Counted from the stretch's first letter, positions 34,548-47,876 are shown. The stretch is 64,000 nt of DNA from Trebouxia sp. TZW2008 (GCA_002118135.1 BDIU01000036.1:360149-424148); one strand, 5' to 3'. Notes: generated from the sequence alone by a model not told the origin. A program made the numbers and translations.

Positions 34548-36378
34548 TCACGCTTGACAATGCAGCATGCCAGATGTGGCTCCTGCTGCAGCTGTGGCAG
34601 CTGCTTTGAAGGGCGCTGACAAGCTGTACGTGAAAGCTACAGCATTTATGGCCCAGCTGTCAGTCTCTGGTCTCAATTCTGCCTCAGGACATGCGACCTC
34701 AGAGACTGTGGAGGCAGCCAGTGTACTCCATGACCTGCATGCAATACAAGTCATTCAAGTCCTGACCTGTATGCTCATTCTTCTCGCAATTCTGACACTG
34801 CTGTGCTGATGACTGCATGCTGCTTGTTGCTGTAGCAGTGTTGCGTCCAAATTGCAGCGTGTGACCATGTCATCACAGACGCAAGACTCGTTCATGGTGT
34901 ATAATGCTGAACAAGCATGCTGCAGCACTTGTTCGTGCAGCATCAGACAAAGACAGCACCTTGTCTTGGGGTCCCACGCTGCGACTCAAAACAGACGAAT
35001 TGACTGTTGGAAGTAAGCATACCTGGTGTAGTCATCAAAATCAAGTGCATTAGACCAATGCACCAAATCAGCTTCTGCTCCCAGATCATCAATGTCTTCT
35101 ACCCCTTCTTTGTCATAGCATTGCTCTGTCTGGACACCCTCCCTGCATGGCGCCATTGATATGTTCATGTTGACACACGCCTAAATGTTGGCAACAACAA
35201 GAGACCAAGGCTCCTCTGCCTGCACCTGCTGCTGAGCATGCAACAAGCACCACAGTCATGACCCTGTCTTGCTTCAATCTGCTAGTGTGATGATGATGGA
35301 CATCCATTGATTGAGTCAGTTGGGCAACATGTCCAGAACACACTGCAAGCAGGACAAGCATGTTCACGTACTTGTACATTTTAGACATCCAAAGCCGTTT
35401 TCTCTGCCTGGCAGCAGCTTCCCTCTCCTGACGTCGGACTTTTGGACAGAAGTGAAACCATTGCTGTGAAGCTTCAGCTTTACTTTGCCGTGCACTTGCC
35501 TCAGGCTCTACAAACAAGCGATCAGCAATCGGTCGCCAACCATTGTTTTCCCATCGCCTGTACCAGCTTGTCATGTCCAGCAGAGCGTCCCTACATTACA
35601 GGCAAGCATTGTTGGCGCTGCAAATTTGTATCATTGCCAGATTCTATGCATTTTGGTCACTAGACTTTGTCTGAAGTGCCTATGCTGTTCAGTACATCTT
35701 CCTGAGGGGTGTATTTGTTCGTACCTGCGTCCTGATTGTGCAGACTCATTTTCAGCGGCGTAGTCTCGAGGACAGAAGGCACAAATGTCTGTGACCGGGG
35801 CATGTGTGAAAATTTTGTACAGGATTTTGGGCGGGAAGGAGCAACCACCAAATCTGAAGCGCAGATGCACTCCAGAAAAGGCATCTATGTTCGAAGCCTC
35901 CCTGGGATTGATACATCTGAGCAAGTCTACAGGGGGACTCCCCTCCCTGCAATTTCAGAAGACCTGGTGTTGGGGTGCTTGCAGGCGGTGCTTGAAGTTG
36001 TCATCAAATATGGAAAGCGGCTGCTACTGCTGCTGGTCCCGCAGCACTATCACCTGAAACGTATCAAATCCCGATAGAACAAATAAAGGCGTCGCCGGCA
36101 GCGATTTCTCCAAGCTTCCTGGATCCTCCAAGCAGCGCGGTTGAGATATGCCTTGCGCCAGTTGTACCGCCGCCAGCAACGCTGTATGTGCTTGGCAGCA
36201 AGCCTCTGCACAGACGGGCGAATAGAGCTTGCAGTCGAGCGTTTCGCAGGTGCAACACCCGTTTATCCTGTACCTGACGCAGAAACCTCTGCCTTTGCTG
36301 GTGCTTCCGGTAAGCTGCCTGTATGAGAGTTGCCGCAAAGCTTCTTAGCAGAGAAAGCGCATCGTCTTCGACAGACAT
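34548..36378 (-). CDS. IQ-motif protein of the C11orf65/CXorf58 type
   Basis: Six minus-strand exons: 36378-36274, 36205-36054, 35946-35725, 35590-35378, 35142-35023 and 34734-34548 (332 residues). Three IQ-like calmodulin-binding helices: TLIQAAYRKHQQRQRF, HIQRCWRRYNWRKAYL and RIQEAWRNRCRRRLYL. The diagnostic conserved block follows: LLRCINPREASNIDAFSG, VHLRFRFGG, FPPKILYKIFTH, DICAFCPRDY. The C-terminal part is WYRRWENNGWRPIADRL, a basic segment, then ALDFDDYTRSWSTLAAS. Animal C11orf65 (MFI) is reported as a mitochondrial fission regulator, while the family is widespread in flagellated protists. The role in algae is unknown to me. The gene is head to head with the HUA2-like gene (230 bp between ATGs). 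Confidence 0.65.
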
Positions 36379-36607
36379 ACTTGCTGCACGCACCACTGCA
36401 AGTTGCAGGAAAGCAAGAGGGCCTGCTTGAGCAAATTTAGTATTCTGTGGCTTTGTCCTCTAGCTTGCCCTTCGAGTCTAAGGAAGCGGCAGTAGAAGCT
36501 GTTGATGTTGCAGGCTTTGCTTTACCTTCAGTGCACAAACCAGTGTTCGACGGAACATGTTTGCAACTGCTAGATCCGAGACATGTAACGCAAGGACTGT
36601 CTGAACA

Positions 36608-39600
36608 ATGGCTCCTCCTCAAAGGACCCCACGGGAGCGCAAGAAGCCTGAGCTCTTTGTTCCTAACCTCGGCCCTAGCTCCGGAACATCAGAAGGTACA
36701 GTTCATGCCCAAGTAGCATTTCCACAAGGCTTGCGTCCGCTATTCGGTATTGCATTCTGTGGCATGCTCTTGATTGTCCAGTCTTCTGTGCAGGCAGGGG
36801 AAGAGGACGTGGCAGGAGCAGAGGTAGGGGCAGAGGGAGAGGTCGAGGAAGGGGCAAGAGTGCATCAGCAGCGAGGGACACCTCTCCGGCCAGCGATGAG
36901 ACCAGCCCATCAGGACCTTCTACAGCTCTGCCAGAAGATGCCGCACTAATTGGGCGGCGACTCACAGTGAGCACATGTTTGTTTTTACGCAGCTATCTGG
37001 ATGGCAAACAGTGAGAGCACTGTGCTATTGCATGCAGGTTCGCTGGGACCAAGAAGAGGAGGACTTTGAAGGCTATGTCAGGCAGTTGCGCAGTGGGGAT
37101 GAGTTCCCATATGAAGTCGCTTATGATGATGGTGACGAGGAATGGGGCTGGTTCTCTGCCAAGTACTTCAACACTGATGAACATCAGCGCACTTTCAGCT
37201 GGCTGACTGATCAAAACGAAGCTGTACAGGCTGCAGCCACCAAGGTCTGGCAAGCACTCGAAGTGTCTCAGCCATCAACAGCAAACGAGCAGCCAGAAGC
37301 TGGCAGAGCTTCTGTGACTGAGCCCAATGCAGCCTCCTCGCTCAGCTTGGCAGCTCGCACAGAGCAGTTACGCGCCAAGCAGCAGAAGACTCAGCCAGAC
37401 AGCAAATCTGCAGCTGAAGGAGCTCCAAGCAATCAGCTTGGCGTGACGTCACCTTCAGCAAATCACTCCTCTGATGTGCCAAAACCATGTGCAGAAGCTG
37501 CTGTGCAGCTGCAGCCGCAATCAGAGCCTAGCAATCATCACATGCCAAATGATGCAAGCAAGCCATCAGCTGTTCGGCCTGCAATGACGGCCACTGCTGC
37601 TGCTAAGTTGCAACTTGCATCAGGTCAGCAGCATGCGCCTAGCACCTCTCCCAGCAGAAAGCGCAAAGCGGAAACTGAGCCAGACATCCTGGATAGTACT
37701 CAGTCACAGGATCAGTCAGAGCACCACTCAGAGTCCAATTTGGTTGCAATCAGCAGTCAACACCATTCATCAGACGCCGCTCAACCTGATGGCATCGCTA
37801 AGGTCCCCATTCAGTCGCCTCCTGGTCAGGGTCCTGACATTGACAAAGTTGGAGTTCCTTTCGACCAGGCTCTTGGCAGCACACATTCTGTCCCTGGTGG
37901 CAATGGAGTCCCGCTGTTGTCAGATAATGCACCACTGAGTACTGCAAGTGATTCAGTGCGCAATGGAGACAAGCTTGGTGCTCAGCAAGTCAGTGCCCAG
38001 CCAGCTGGTCAGAAAGCAGTGTCAGCGGCTCAGAAACATGCTAAGCAAAAAGCCAACAGCGAGAAGAGGGTGAAGCATGCTCATGATCATAATGCAAACA
38101 GCAAGCCTGACCTGGCTCCCAGCACAGAGCCCAAGCGCCGCCGGTTGCAGAAGGTATCAGACATGAGTGCTGGAAGTAAGAAGCTGCTGGCTGGTCAGCA
38201 AAACGTTGTCTCAGACACACAGGTACAGCAGGCTGCTTGTTTGTGTCCTGTGATGTAGATTGCAAGCGAATGTACGCCTCAGCTAGTGAGCCATTTGATC
38301 TGAGACTGTCAGCAGCTGAGATTGTGCTGAAGTGTGCTGCGCTGTCTGCTGTGCTGCTGCGGCCGGTCATAAGCAATTACACTGCTGCAACCTGCAATAT
38401 GTTGCTGTTTGCTTCTGCCTGGCATGTTGTTCTCTGGCGCAACTTCTGCATCTCAGCAATCTGGTAAGTCTTGCAGCATGTCTGTACACCCCAGCTCAGT
38501 GCTTTGTGCAAATGTGGCCTGTTTTTGTCCTTGCCTTTTTGCAGGTTACAGCATTTGACCGACACATCACATCAAAAATCAAACCCTTTGAGTTAGCGCA
38601 GGACCAAGCTGGACGGCCACAATTGATCGCTCCGATATGTATGTAGCTGGGTCTGCTGAGCCTGTCTAGCATGCATTTTGAACGAGTCTGCTGTTTGCAG
38701 GATGCTGGTCAGAGGATAGAGATGGCGTTACTTGAAGATGACACAGCATTTGATGCAGCGTTCAGAGTCAAACAGCCGGCTGCACCTTCAGATGACCAGG
38801 CTGAGCATGAAGCACGTCAGCAACAGCGTCAGGACTCTCATAGTAAAGCTTCTTCCAGCTCAACAGTACCCTTGAAAGGTCCTGATCGTACATCAGCTGC
38901 AAGTCAGCCAACATCAAGGCCATCTACTGCTGCTGCTGCAAAGACAGGCAGTTCAGCTGCTGATGCAGCGGCCAGAAAAGCAGGCACCGGCAAAGCACCA
39001 GCAGCTAAGCCTTCAGGGTTGGCAGCAATCCTGGATAGTGCGCAGCACACTGCTTCACCTGCTGCCAAACCAGCAACAACTTCCAGTGCTCTTGGCGGCA
39101 AGGCTGCACCAACTCTGCAGGGCAGTAAAAGCATTCCTCTGCCTGCCTTTGCCCTTCCAGGGGCTGCAGCGCATGCAAAGCCCCTGTCTAGGTTGTCATC
39201 GCAAACCAGCAGCCTGACAGGCGCTCCTTCAACCAGCACACGCATCTCGATGCCACCTGGCTTGACTCAGCTATCTAGCTTACGCAGCAAACTTGCTGCT
39301 CCAGAGGCGTCAGTTTCACCTGCAGCAGGTGATGTGACTGATGAGCAGGCAGCAGCAACTGCTGCAGCAGCAGCAGCAGCTGCTGAGGCACATCTGAAAA
39401 CAGTCATGCAGGACTTTGAGGGGCTGCTGCACAGCACTCTGCAGAGAACTAAGGAGAGCGTGCACAGGGTGACCCAGTTTGCTGTCAAGGCGGCAGCTGG
39501 CAAGCAGGGCAAAACAGCTGCACATAGGCTGGTGATCATGGCGCTGGACCTAATTGAGACAGCACCCATGAGCAAACGGGTGGACCTGTTCTATCTGCTG

Positions 39601-42600
39601 GACTCCCTTTTGCAGGTATGGCATTTCCATGGTGCAGTACTTGTGATAGTGTGGCTTTGTCGTGTAATACAAAGTCAGTCAAGCCAGGTGTCTGCACAGC
39701 TGCCTGCATGCTTCAAGCTCAGTCAAAAAGCGCAATCATTCCATTGAGCTGCCTGTATCATTGCAGTCCAAGACATGGTGAAAGCATGTGATAGCATGAG
39801 ACAATCCAGAGACGTCAGCTTGGGTGCTCCCTCTGCAGGTGAGCTTGCGGGAGAGCAAGGATGGCTCAGAGGCCAAGCTGGAAGCTGCCAAAATCTTCTC
39901 CAGGGTCATTGCTGCTGGGCTGCACAGGATAGCCAGTGCCATGGCCAAAGACAGTGAATGCATCACCAAAGCCAGCAAGGTGAGCGCCTTCACACACCTC
40001 TGCCATAGCTGCTCTCAGGATTGTAATGCCTTAGCTGCTCTCAGGGATAGCTGCTCTCAGGGATAGCTGCTCTCAGGGGTGTGATGCAGTAGCTGCTCTC
40101 AGGATTGTGATGCCATACCTGCCCTCAGGATTGTAACGACATGACTGCTCTCATGATTGTGCTGCAGAGCAAAGCTTGATTGATCTATCAGCTAGCCTGA
40201 TGCCTAGCTGAAGTCAGGCTGCCCAATTGCAGCTAGACAGGCAGTTCTGATGCTTGCCCAGCTCGGAACATGCTGACCATTCTCAGCAGGATTCAGCAAG
40301 ACATGCGCATCCTTGTGGAATGTTGCGCATGATTTACAATTGCTTGCAGCTGTTGCTTGCTCTGGCTTGGCACAAAACATAATGCATGCTGGTTGGCTAG
40401 CATGCATTTGCAAGCCTGACTTACATCCTTCATCGACAGTGAGTGAAAGCAATTGTCAATAGACTTGGGTGGCAGTATTTCATGTCTGCACTGCTAGGTG
40501 CTGGATCTATGGCAGCGCCGGCAGATTCTGTCGCAGCCAGTGCTCAAGCCAGCCTTGCAGCTCCTAGAGAAGAGCAAGTCAGATGCTGAGGCGGCAGTGT
40601 CAGCAGCAGCAGCAGTAGCAGCAGTTGGGCTGCCCGCGCAGGCTGTGCTGCAGCGGCCCATGCGCCTGGTCATGCCGTGTGCACTGCCAGACTCCATCAC
40701 AGGCCTGCCTACCATGAGTGTGACCTTGCCCATTGACCAGTGGGGCAGCTTGGCTGGCTTCAGGTGCTGTCCAGCAACAACTGCTGCTCTTTCCATGCCT
40801 ATGTGTTACATACGCACACACATGATGCCTTTCTCTATAGGATGCTCACCTGCAGAGCGCACAAGTTGCTTGGCTTGCTGGCGTCTCTTGAGTGCTTCTC
40901 TGTTTACGCCTATGTTCTGCATAAGCTCACAGGCGATAGCTGTTTGCCAGACAAATGCTCAGCTGCAGCACGCATTAAGTTGCAAAATCACGTTGATTCA
41001 AGGGTATCCTCATGGGCTAGGTGCTGCAATTTTGTTCTACAAGATGAAGAACATCAGCTGATCTGTTGTGGCGGCTCTCCTAGGTTCTGCGGGGCAGATG
41101 GGCAAGTTACAGAATTCCAACTGAAGCCTGACTGGACCTTCCCCTTGGCCAATGAGCCTGAGGACTGGGATGTCAACCCTGCCACAGAAGACTTACCACT
41201 TGAAGATGTGCTGCAAGAGGCTGCAGTTGTGCGCGCTGAGCATCTGAAAGGTATGGAGATACCTCTGACATCTACATACGCCGCATAACGGCTTGACAGA
41301 CTTGTGACTCCAATATGGGCTGCTGGTTTCAGGGCCATGTTAACTCTTGTTCATTGTACAAAGCATATCAGTAACCAGACAAGTGTGCCAAACAAGTTGT
41401 TCATTGTACGAAGCATGTCAGTAACCAGACAAGTGTGCCAAACAAGGCTTGATAGCTGACATGCAACAAACAGTTGCTATTGGAGAGCACTTGCAAATTT
41501 ACATCACAGCTGTTGCAGAAATGCATCACCTGTTTTCATGACCGTGTTGCATCCTGACCCCTCTTTGAGCTCTGCCACGCAAAACACAAACAAGCCAGTC
41601 TGATCAGCAGCATACCTCTCAACACTTGCTTGCGGACTCATGGCGGTGACTGACCTGCTAAAGTGCTCCATGCATGATCGTCCGGGCCTTCCACGACCCA
41701 AGGACGGGCTTTAAGGCAATCATGCATGAAGCACATTAGCAAGTGAGGGTTGTACAAAGCCTAGCACAATCTCTCACAGTCTCACGCTGAACGTAAAGAG
41801 CTTTTGCAGAGCTGCAAAGGCATAAAGAGGCCAAGTATGACCGCGAGGTGTCCCTTCGACCCCCTCTGTGGGCGTTCTGACGCATTGGGCAAGCCTGCGT
41901 CATCAGCTGATTCAGGCTCAAAATGACAATGCTGTTGCAGAGCTGCAAAGGCACAAGGAGGCCAAGTATGAGCGCGAGGTGTCCCCATGGGCAGCCCGCC
42001 CCTCAGCCTTTCAAGATGACGCTGAAGAGGGTGTGCCTTCACCTGACAGTCAGCACGACATGGACATGGAGGGCACCTCGCCAGAAGGGGCCACAGGCTA
42101 CTATGCCACTGGGCAGGACTCAGCCTTCCAGTTTGAGCCTCCCAGGGCTCCTGCACACTACGGCGCCAGCAGGAACTCGCCTGGGCCTGCTGACCAGTAC
42201 AGTGGCTTCCACAGTGGCTGGGGCACATCTGCAGGTGGGCTGTCTCTCAGCGTTTGCTTTATGATATAGCCTGTAGGCATGGTTCGAATGGCTGATTCAC
42301 ACTACAGGCTGTGGTGTTGTACACTTACTGTTACGCATCAAAGGAAGAAGCACCAGTAACTCCTGCATGCCAAGTTCAGTCAGCGCATAGGCTGACATAC
42401 AAGCACACAGCAGTGCCCTTTTATAGATGTGGATGAATAAACAGAAGGGTCTAGGTGTCTCATGGTAAAAGCTTCTGTGAGTAGGCGCAGCTCTGGTTGC
42501 AGCTGCACGACCACTCTTTGAAAGTCTCCAGAGTTGTGCAATGCTGAGATGCAATGCGTGTGCAGGTTCATTACACCCCTGGCAATTAGCCTCACTAGGC

Positions 42601-43885
42601 AGCAGCTGGGGCTCTGTACAGCCTGCTCATCTGCAGCCCAGCCAAACCGTGTACAATCCCTTCACCCACACCCACAGCCTGTCCCATCCCCGGCTGCACA
42701 CCCTGGCTCAAGACCAGCTGTACGCCCCTGCCCACAGCATGTCCCCTGAGGCAGAAGGCACCTGGTACAAGGTGCCCTTTGATGAAGCCACTAAGCCTGC
42801 TTCGACAGGGCAGACTCCAGTGCATGCAGCCCAGCACTACCAACAGGGTGGTGCAGCTGTGCAGCAGACGACACAGCCTCAGGTTGCAGTGCGGGACAGC
42901 AATGTTGACTTTGATGATGATGATATGAATTGGTCGGATGATGACGTGGCTCCTCCCTTGCCTGCTGAGTCGCCACCCTTGCCGGTCAGTGCCCTTGTCC
43001 TGTTGGCAACTTGACTTGCCAATGCTCAACATGGCTCCCATTTTTGCATGAGAGATGGCTTCTGACTGCTGGCATCAGCTGAGGATTCACAGTAGCATAT
43101 TGATTGTCCGCAGTCACCAAGGTTAACATAAAAAAAGTAAAGATTGAAAGGTAACTCATGAAACGTGGGAGGTGCGGATCTCCCGACATGTATGAGATCG
43201 AATAAAGGTGTACTAGAGTACTGCAGATGTTGCTGTGCAGCTTGCATTTCGAAAGTCTTGATGCTTTGCGTGCAGTGTCTGTCAGTTGAGACTGCTTCCT
43301 TCTCACGGCAATGCCATGCGACTGCCATGCTTTTTAGACTATATTGCATGGTAGCTGCCACAAGATGCGTTGCAACAGGGCACTGAAAGTCACAAGGCTT
43401 TGCCTCATTTTGGCTTATTGCTAGGGGCTGACATAATCCCTATCTGCATGGGCCTTGCTCTCATGAGCCACAGACTGGCTGACTGTCTTGGATTGACCTA
43501 GACAATCGCAGACACTCCCCCCTTGTTCAGTGTTTGAGATCCTTATGTCCAAGACACCCTATGTCCCTGGTTGCAGGATGGTGCACCTCCACTGCCATCA
43601 GATGAGCCTCCACCCCCCTTGCCCCCCATGCCTCCTGAGGAAGACCGCCCCCCTCTACCCCAGGAGGACACGGCTGCGCCCCCCTTGCCTGATGCCCAGG
43701 CTGCCGATGAGCCCCGCCTAGCGACAACTGGCCTGTTTGAGCCTTATGTCAGGGTGCCTCCAGGAGCAACTCCCCCTCCCCTCCCTCCCTCAGGTCTGGC
43801 TCCCTTCATCACTGCCACATCATCGACAGCACAGTTGCAGCATCACAGCCATGCATCACTGCCTTCACAATTGCCACATCATTGA
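36608..43885 (+). CDS. HUA2-like protein: RG-rich/Tudor-like N-terminus, CID (RPR) domain, Pro-rich tail
   Basis: Exons 36608-36695, 36794-36966, 37038-38222, 38701-39615, 39839-39979, 40498-40763, 41084-41250, 41941-42234, 42566-42984 and 43577-43885 (1318 residues). The N-terminus is basic, then an Arg/Gly repeat (AT-hook or RGG-like), then a Tudor/PWWP-like strand set: [32 protein letters not shown] long Ser/Gln/Ala-rich linker with a nuclear-type KRRR segment follows. The CID/RPR domain (about residues 695-880) has [31 protein letters not shown] and [16 protein letters not shown]. Then come acidic segments ([13 protein letters not shown]) and a Pro-rich tail ([14 protein letters not shown]) as in plant HUA2/HULK proteins. 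Such proteins act at chromatin or in pre-mRNA processing with RNA polymerase II. A possible extra exon at 38546-38632 does not fit the phase and is left out. The end may be longer if 43794 is a donor. Confidence 0.72.
39990..40165. repeat. Intronic minisatellite, AGCTGCTCTCAGG family
   Basis: Seven variants of (T)AGCTGCTCTCAGGATTGTGATGCC in tandem, some truncated to 17 bp, in the HUA2-like intron after the exon ending 39979. Seen directly. Confidence 0.85.
41804..41985. repeat. Duplicated acceptor plus exon start in the HUA2-like gene
   Basis: The acceptor and first 45 bp of the exon at 41941 also occur at 41804-41854, 131 bp upstream, with 3 mismatches in 45. The upstream copy keeps TTGCAG and phase and reads [18 protein letters not shown] before a TGA; the downstream copy reads [18 protein letters not shown] and stays open. 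Use of the upstream acceptor would truncate the protein before the Pro-rich tail. Confidence 0.85.
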
Positions 43886-45302
43886 CACCATGAATGCATC
43901 ATCACAGACTTGCATTGTTGTATGCATACTGTACGCTCCCTCGTGTTTGTCAGTGAGACTGCTTGCCATGTGAATCTGTTATAAAGTCACTAGATGGGAG
44001 TGCAGCATAGAGAGCATATGCTACAAACAGTGAACAGCAGTGTTTGTGTGGAATGTTGGCACAAATTCTGCCTGCAATATCCATATTGACTATGCCGGTT
44101 GACCCTACAAACTTCAGGTGCCTGTTCTTGTGGCATTGCTCAAGCTGCTCTGATACAGCGTGGATTTGCATGCCTTGATGTGTGGCTGGCAGACACGCAG
44201 AAACACTGGACACCTCACAAAACTAAGCTACAGCATCATTGCAAGCGACTTACAAAAGGCTTAAGCAGACTGAACGTTGGTTGCCATTCTCTGGTTTGGA
44301 GTACCTGTGGCAAGTTGAATTTAATGATTTGAGCAGGTGGTAAAAGTTCAACAGTGCTGTTGGAGTCGCTCAGGCAGCAATACTGCCCATCATCTGCTGC
44401 AGGGTACGGCTTGTCATGATGCAGACACCATGTTGAACACAGTACCCAGGGCGCAAGGCAGCAGGCTGCATCAGGACGTGATGCAAGCAGGCTGCAGTCC
44501 TGTTGAGCAGCGTCTTGCCATGTTGACGTGATCTGTCGGGCAGACATGGTTTTGAGCATCTGTCAGGCAGACTTCCTCAGCAAAGGTTTCAGGCAGCTCT
44601 TGTCCTATTTGCTCAACAATGGCTGTTGACTTGACATACATTACTGCCATAGCCATAGCAGCATGCACAGAGAAGAAGCTGTCATTTCATGGCAATGATT
44701 GAAAAGCAGGTGAGCTTGTGATTGGACGTGTTTTCAGGGCTTCCCCTCCTAATACGTGTTGTGAATTTCTCTACATTTGATGTCGTCACATCAGAAACAA
44801 TTCACCCCTCACGTCTCGTGCGACCTGCAGAACTGCTCTGCGTACATGCTTTTAGTATCATGCACAAGATGCACATTTCATTGGAAGGAGCGAAAGTGCC
44901 TTGAACGCACTCGTTGGCACGATTCGAGCTGCTGCAACAACACCCCACGTGTTTGCGGCGGCGTACTCTCCCACATTGTTGTCGACATGGTGCACGTATG
45001 CTGTATTGCCAAGTTTCGCCGACAGACCGCTTGCTCGCATCGCCTTTGATCTCGCACTGGGAGTCAGCTCTGGCCTTGATCTCGATGCAGGATGCAGCTC
45101 AACAAGCAAGCAAGCCGTTGCTACCGACTGTGCCTTGGAGTTTCACGCGGCCTGAGGTGTTGACTGCTATCAAAATTGCCCTTCATGCTCTGCTGACACT
45201 TGTCCTGGACACATATGTTTGGCACTTTCAACTTGGCTTTGCCAATCTCGTTCATTGGGACAAAAAAATTGTAGTTGCATGAGGTGCAGCAAATGTGCTG
45301 AA
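43886..45302. other. Intergenic; possible minus-strand exons
   Basis: About 1.4 kb between the HUA2-like stop and the TIM21-like stop. A minus-strand segment 44678-44546 after the acceptor ATGACAG is clearly protein-like (FFSVHAAMAMAVMYVKSTAI, then VEQIGQELPETFAEEVCL), hydrophobic then acidic. A minus ATG at 45040 opens MRASGLSAKLGNTAYVHHVD and can be joined at AC|GTGGGG (about 44944) with matching phase. No terminal exon found and no family recognised, so this is not called as a gene. Confidence 0.3.
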
Positions 45303-47876
45303 CTAACTTCTTGTCTCCCAGTTTGAAGATGGCTTAGCCTTCACAGCTTTTGGTGCTGCAGGGGAACCCTGAATTCTGGCTGCAACCTTTCGTGCCTGAT
45401 ATGATATCCTTTCAGTGAAGTACATACCACCATCATGAGGCTCTGGTAATGATGAAACCTGAGACGCTGCATCAATTCGCTGCTGCTGGGCTGTTGCAGC
45501 ATCTTCTGAAGCTTCATCCACCTCATCTTCAGCCTCATATGTATGTTGCATTGAGATGGCCTGAACGCACAGCGGAGATGAACAGCAGTTCATTTTAGGT
45601 CTGCAACTTGTATGGGCTGTGTCTTGTCGTTTGATGGAAGTGCTCAACTGAAGCATGTTGCCAAGGCACTCCTGCTCAACATGCCCATGCACAAAAGCTG
45701 AGGGGCTTACTCGCAAGAAAGGGTCTCGCAGCTCACTCATCACACCGCCACGTGAGTATACTTGGTCATTCCCATCCACAAATAGGCGCTGTTCTTTGCC
45801 AGTTGCGGTAGGCACATCAACTGCAAGTAGCTTGAATCCATACTTGCCCTGCACCGTGCACCTTGAAGTTGCGCACTGATGGATGACACACATGATACCT
45901 GCTAAAGCTACAAGCATCGGCATATTGCTTAAATTTGACGCAAGTGAAACAGAAACGAGTAACAGCAGTGCTTTACCTGACGCTTTTTGGCCTCAAGTGA
46001 CACCAACCCTCTTTTATCTGTGCCTTTCAAAGGAAAGATCATCTGTACCCGGCGAGCACGGTACCTTGGTAGCCAGCCTTTGAAGCGCACCCCGCCACCT
46101 GTCATCACATATGCTCTGACCTCACTGCCTGCTAGTGGTGCGCCCATCACCTGCAGCCATGCGTTTGCATCAATTCTGTGATTTGTAAACACTGTGTGCT
46201 CATCATTGTGTGTATACACACATTCTTTATGGAATCGACTGGAGCGTTAAGAAGCTGCTGATGCCGTGACTGTATATGATGTGATGACTGCATTGGTTAC
46301 ACAGGGCTGTGTACAGTATAAGGCTGCAGACTCACCTCCAACACCCCAGGATTGGTATTGAGTGCAATAAGAGCTTTTCTGTAGACAGCATTTGGATCAA
46401 TGGTGTAAAGCCGCCTGAAATACAGCATTGTGAAGGCTACAATTGCTGCTGCCAAAGCCTGCAGCATCAGTGTCGAAGATTCAGGATTAGCTGTGCATAA
46501 AATGTTGCATGTTCTTGCTGGGTCGCTCACATGCTATTGCAGTCTCATGCTGAGCTGTATGCATCCTAATGCAGGGGATCAGCGTTCAATCGTGTTCCTT
46601 ACCAGGAAGCCAAATTCTGCCATAGACTCTGACAAGTTGACAAACATTGATGTGACTCCAAATAAGCCTCTCCTGCAGTGGCATACCATTCAGCAATCAT
46701 GCAAGGACAACTGAAGTACGGAAAAACGACTTTTGGAATGACAAAAACAGTCAGTTGAAGAGCATTTCATGAAGCCAAACTGAAAATTAGGCAGCTCTAC
46801 AACAGCGCAATCACAGGCTTGGCAAGATACAAGCTGCAAGCTCTGCACTGCAAGTGGAAGGTACAAGCTGTAATGGGATCACTCGGCACGAGCCAGGCAG
46901 TCACAACTGTATTGCACAAGTGCATCGGTCTGACATGTGTGTGTGTGTGTGTGTATATTTTGCGGTCTTGTACTTTTTAACATTTACATTTTGTGTCAAT
47001 TGAGGGGCGCTGGGCCTCACCACAGCAACACCATGCCCACAAGAGCACCCAAGGCAATGATTTTGCCTTTGTTGGCCTGCCATAGGCCCTCTATTTGCAG
47101 CGTCACTGCCCTTTGGAAACCACCTGGCTTTCCAACAGTAGTCATCCACCGCTGTGCCTGCAATGCAGCAAGAACACTCAGGCCAAAACGCCTGAAACAA
47201 TCTTGCTCTATGGCCTTGACTCCTCAGCTCCAATGGGAGATTCACTGCAGGCTGTCTGACTGATTTGTGATACATCACAAAGCTGCTACTGCTTTGATGA
47301 TTACGGTGGTCAGGTCTGTAGCTGGTCTCACGAAGGAAGCAGCAGGACTTGAGCATTGAAGCATACCGGCTTGGGCATCTGTTTATAGACAGCATTGCCC
47401 GCATTTCTGACGCTTTGTTGCGCACTGGATACGGCATTGCCAGGAACAGCCATGGCGCTTTGCATCTTGCTGCGCGCTGTCTCTTGCAGCTTTTGTGCAG
47501 AGTCTGCATTGGTGGTGGCTGTGCGCTTTGACACAAGCGCTGATTTGCTGCTCTTCTGAAAAGACCTATAGCTTTTCAGTAGACTGGTGCTGGCAAAACA
47601 ACTGACTTCTGGAAGCTGTGTTGTGCCTTGGCCCGCAAATACCTGCAAGTCATCTGACGTGACTTGCAAGCATGCAATGTGTTTGCAGAGCAGTTCTGCT
47701 TCGCTGATTTGGACGCGTGACCCGACCTGTGAGCGGAATCCACTTGCTGCATATGTCCTGCGGAGCAAGTTCGGATCGAATCCGGCTTCACCGCCTGATC
47801 CAGACGCCTTCAGCTGTTGGCTGATCAGCCGTGACGCATACTGGATGACTCTCGCACTGTCCCGAGACCTCATCAA
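45303..47876 (-). CDS. TIM21/COA1-like mitochondrial inner-membrane protein
   Basis: Six minus-strand exons: 47876-47367, 47157-47021, 46414-46336, 46150-45977, 45848-45711 and 45560-45303 (431 residues). The N-terminus (MMRSRDSARVIQYASRLISQ) is basic and amphipathic, suiting a mitochondrial presequence. A single span follows at about residues 200-216 (KIIALGALVGMVLLW). Then comes the intermembrane-space-type domain: DPNAVYRKALIALNTNPGVL, MGAPLAGSEVRAYVMTGG, RRVQMIFPLKG, GLVSLEAKKRQ and GKYGFKLLAVDVP. This order matches the TIM21/COA1 fold (YRKAL...LGAPL...G...V.F.VKG...G...V). Proteins of this fold link TIM23 to the respiratory chain or assist cytochrome oxidase assembly. The Gln/Ser-rich stretch in exon 1 is lineage specific and might contain an unrecognised intron. 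The acidic C-terminal exon is also unusual. Confidence 0.65.
46936..46954. repeat. (TG)n microsatellite
   Basis: About nine TG units in the intron between exons 2 and 3 of the TIM21-like gene. Confidence 0.9.

Noticed and set aside
38546..38637. Possible HUA2-like exon ([20 protein letters not shown]) after a strong acceptor
   Set aside because: Its only donors leave phase 1 or 2 while the next exon needs phase 0, and joining gives a stop. Skipping it gives a clean frame.
44901..45282. Plus-strand open frames (AYSPTLLSTWCTYAVLPSFA; PLISHWESALALISMQ)
   Set aside because: Open in several frames, no ATG context or splice partners, no recognisable family.
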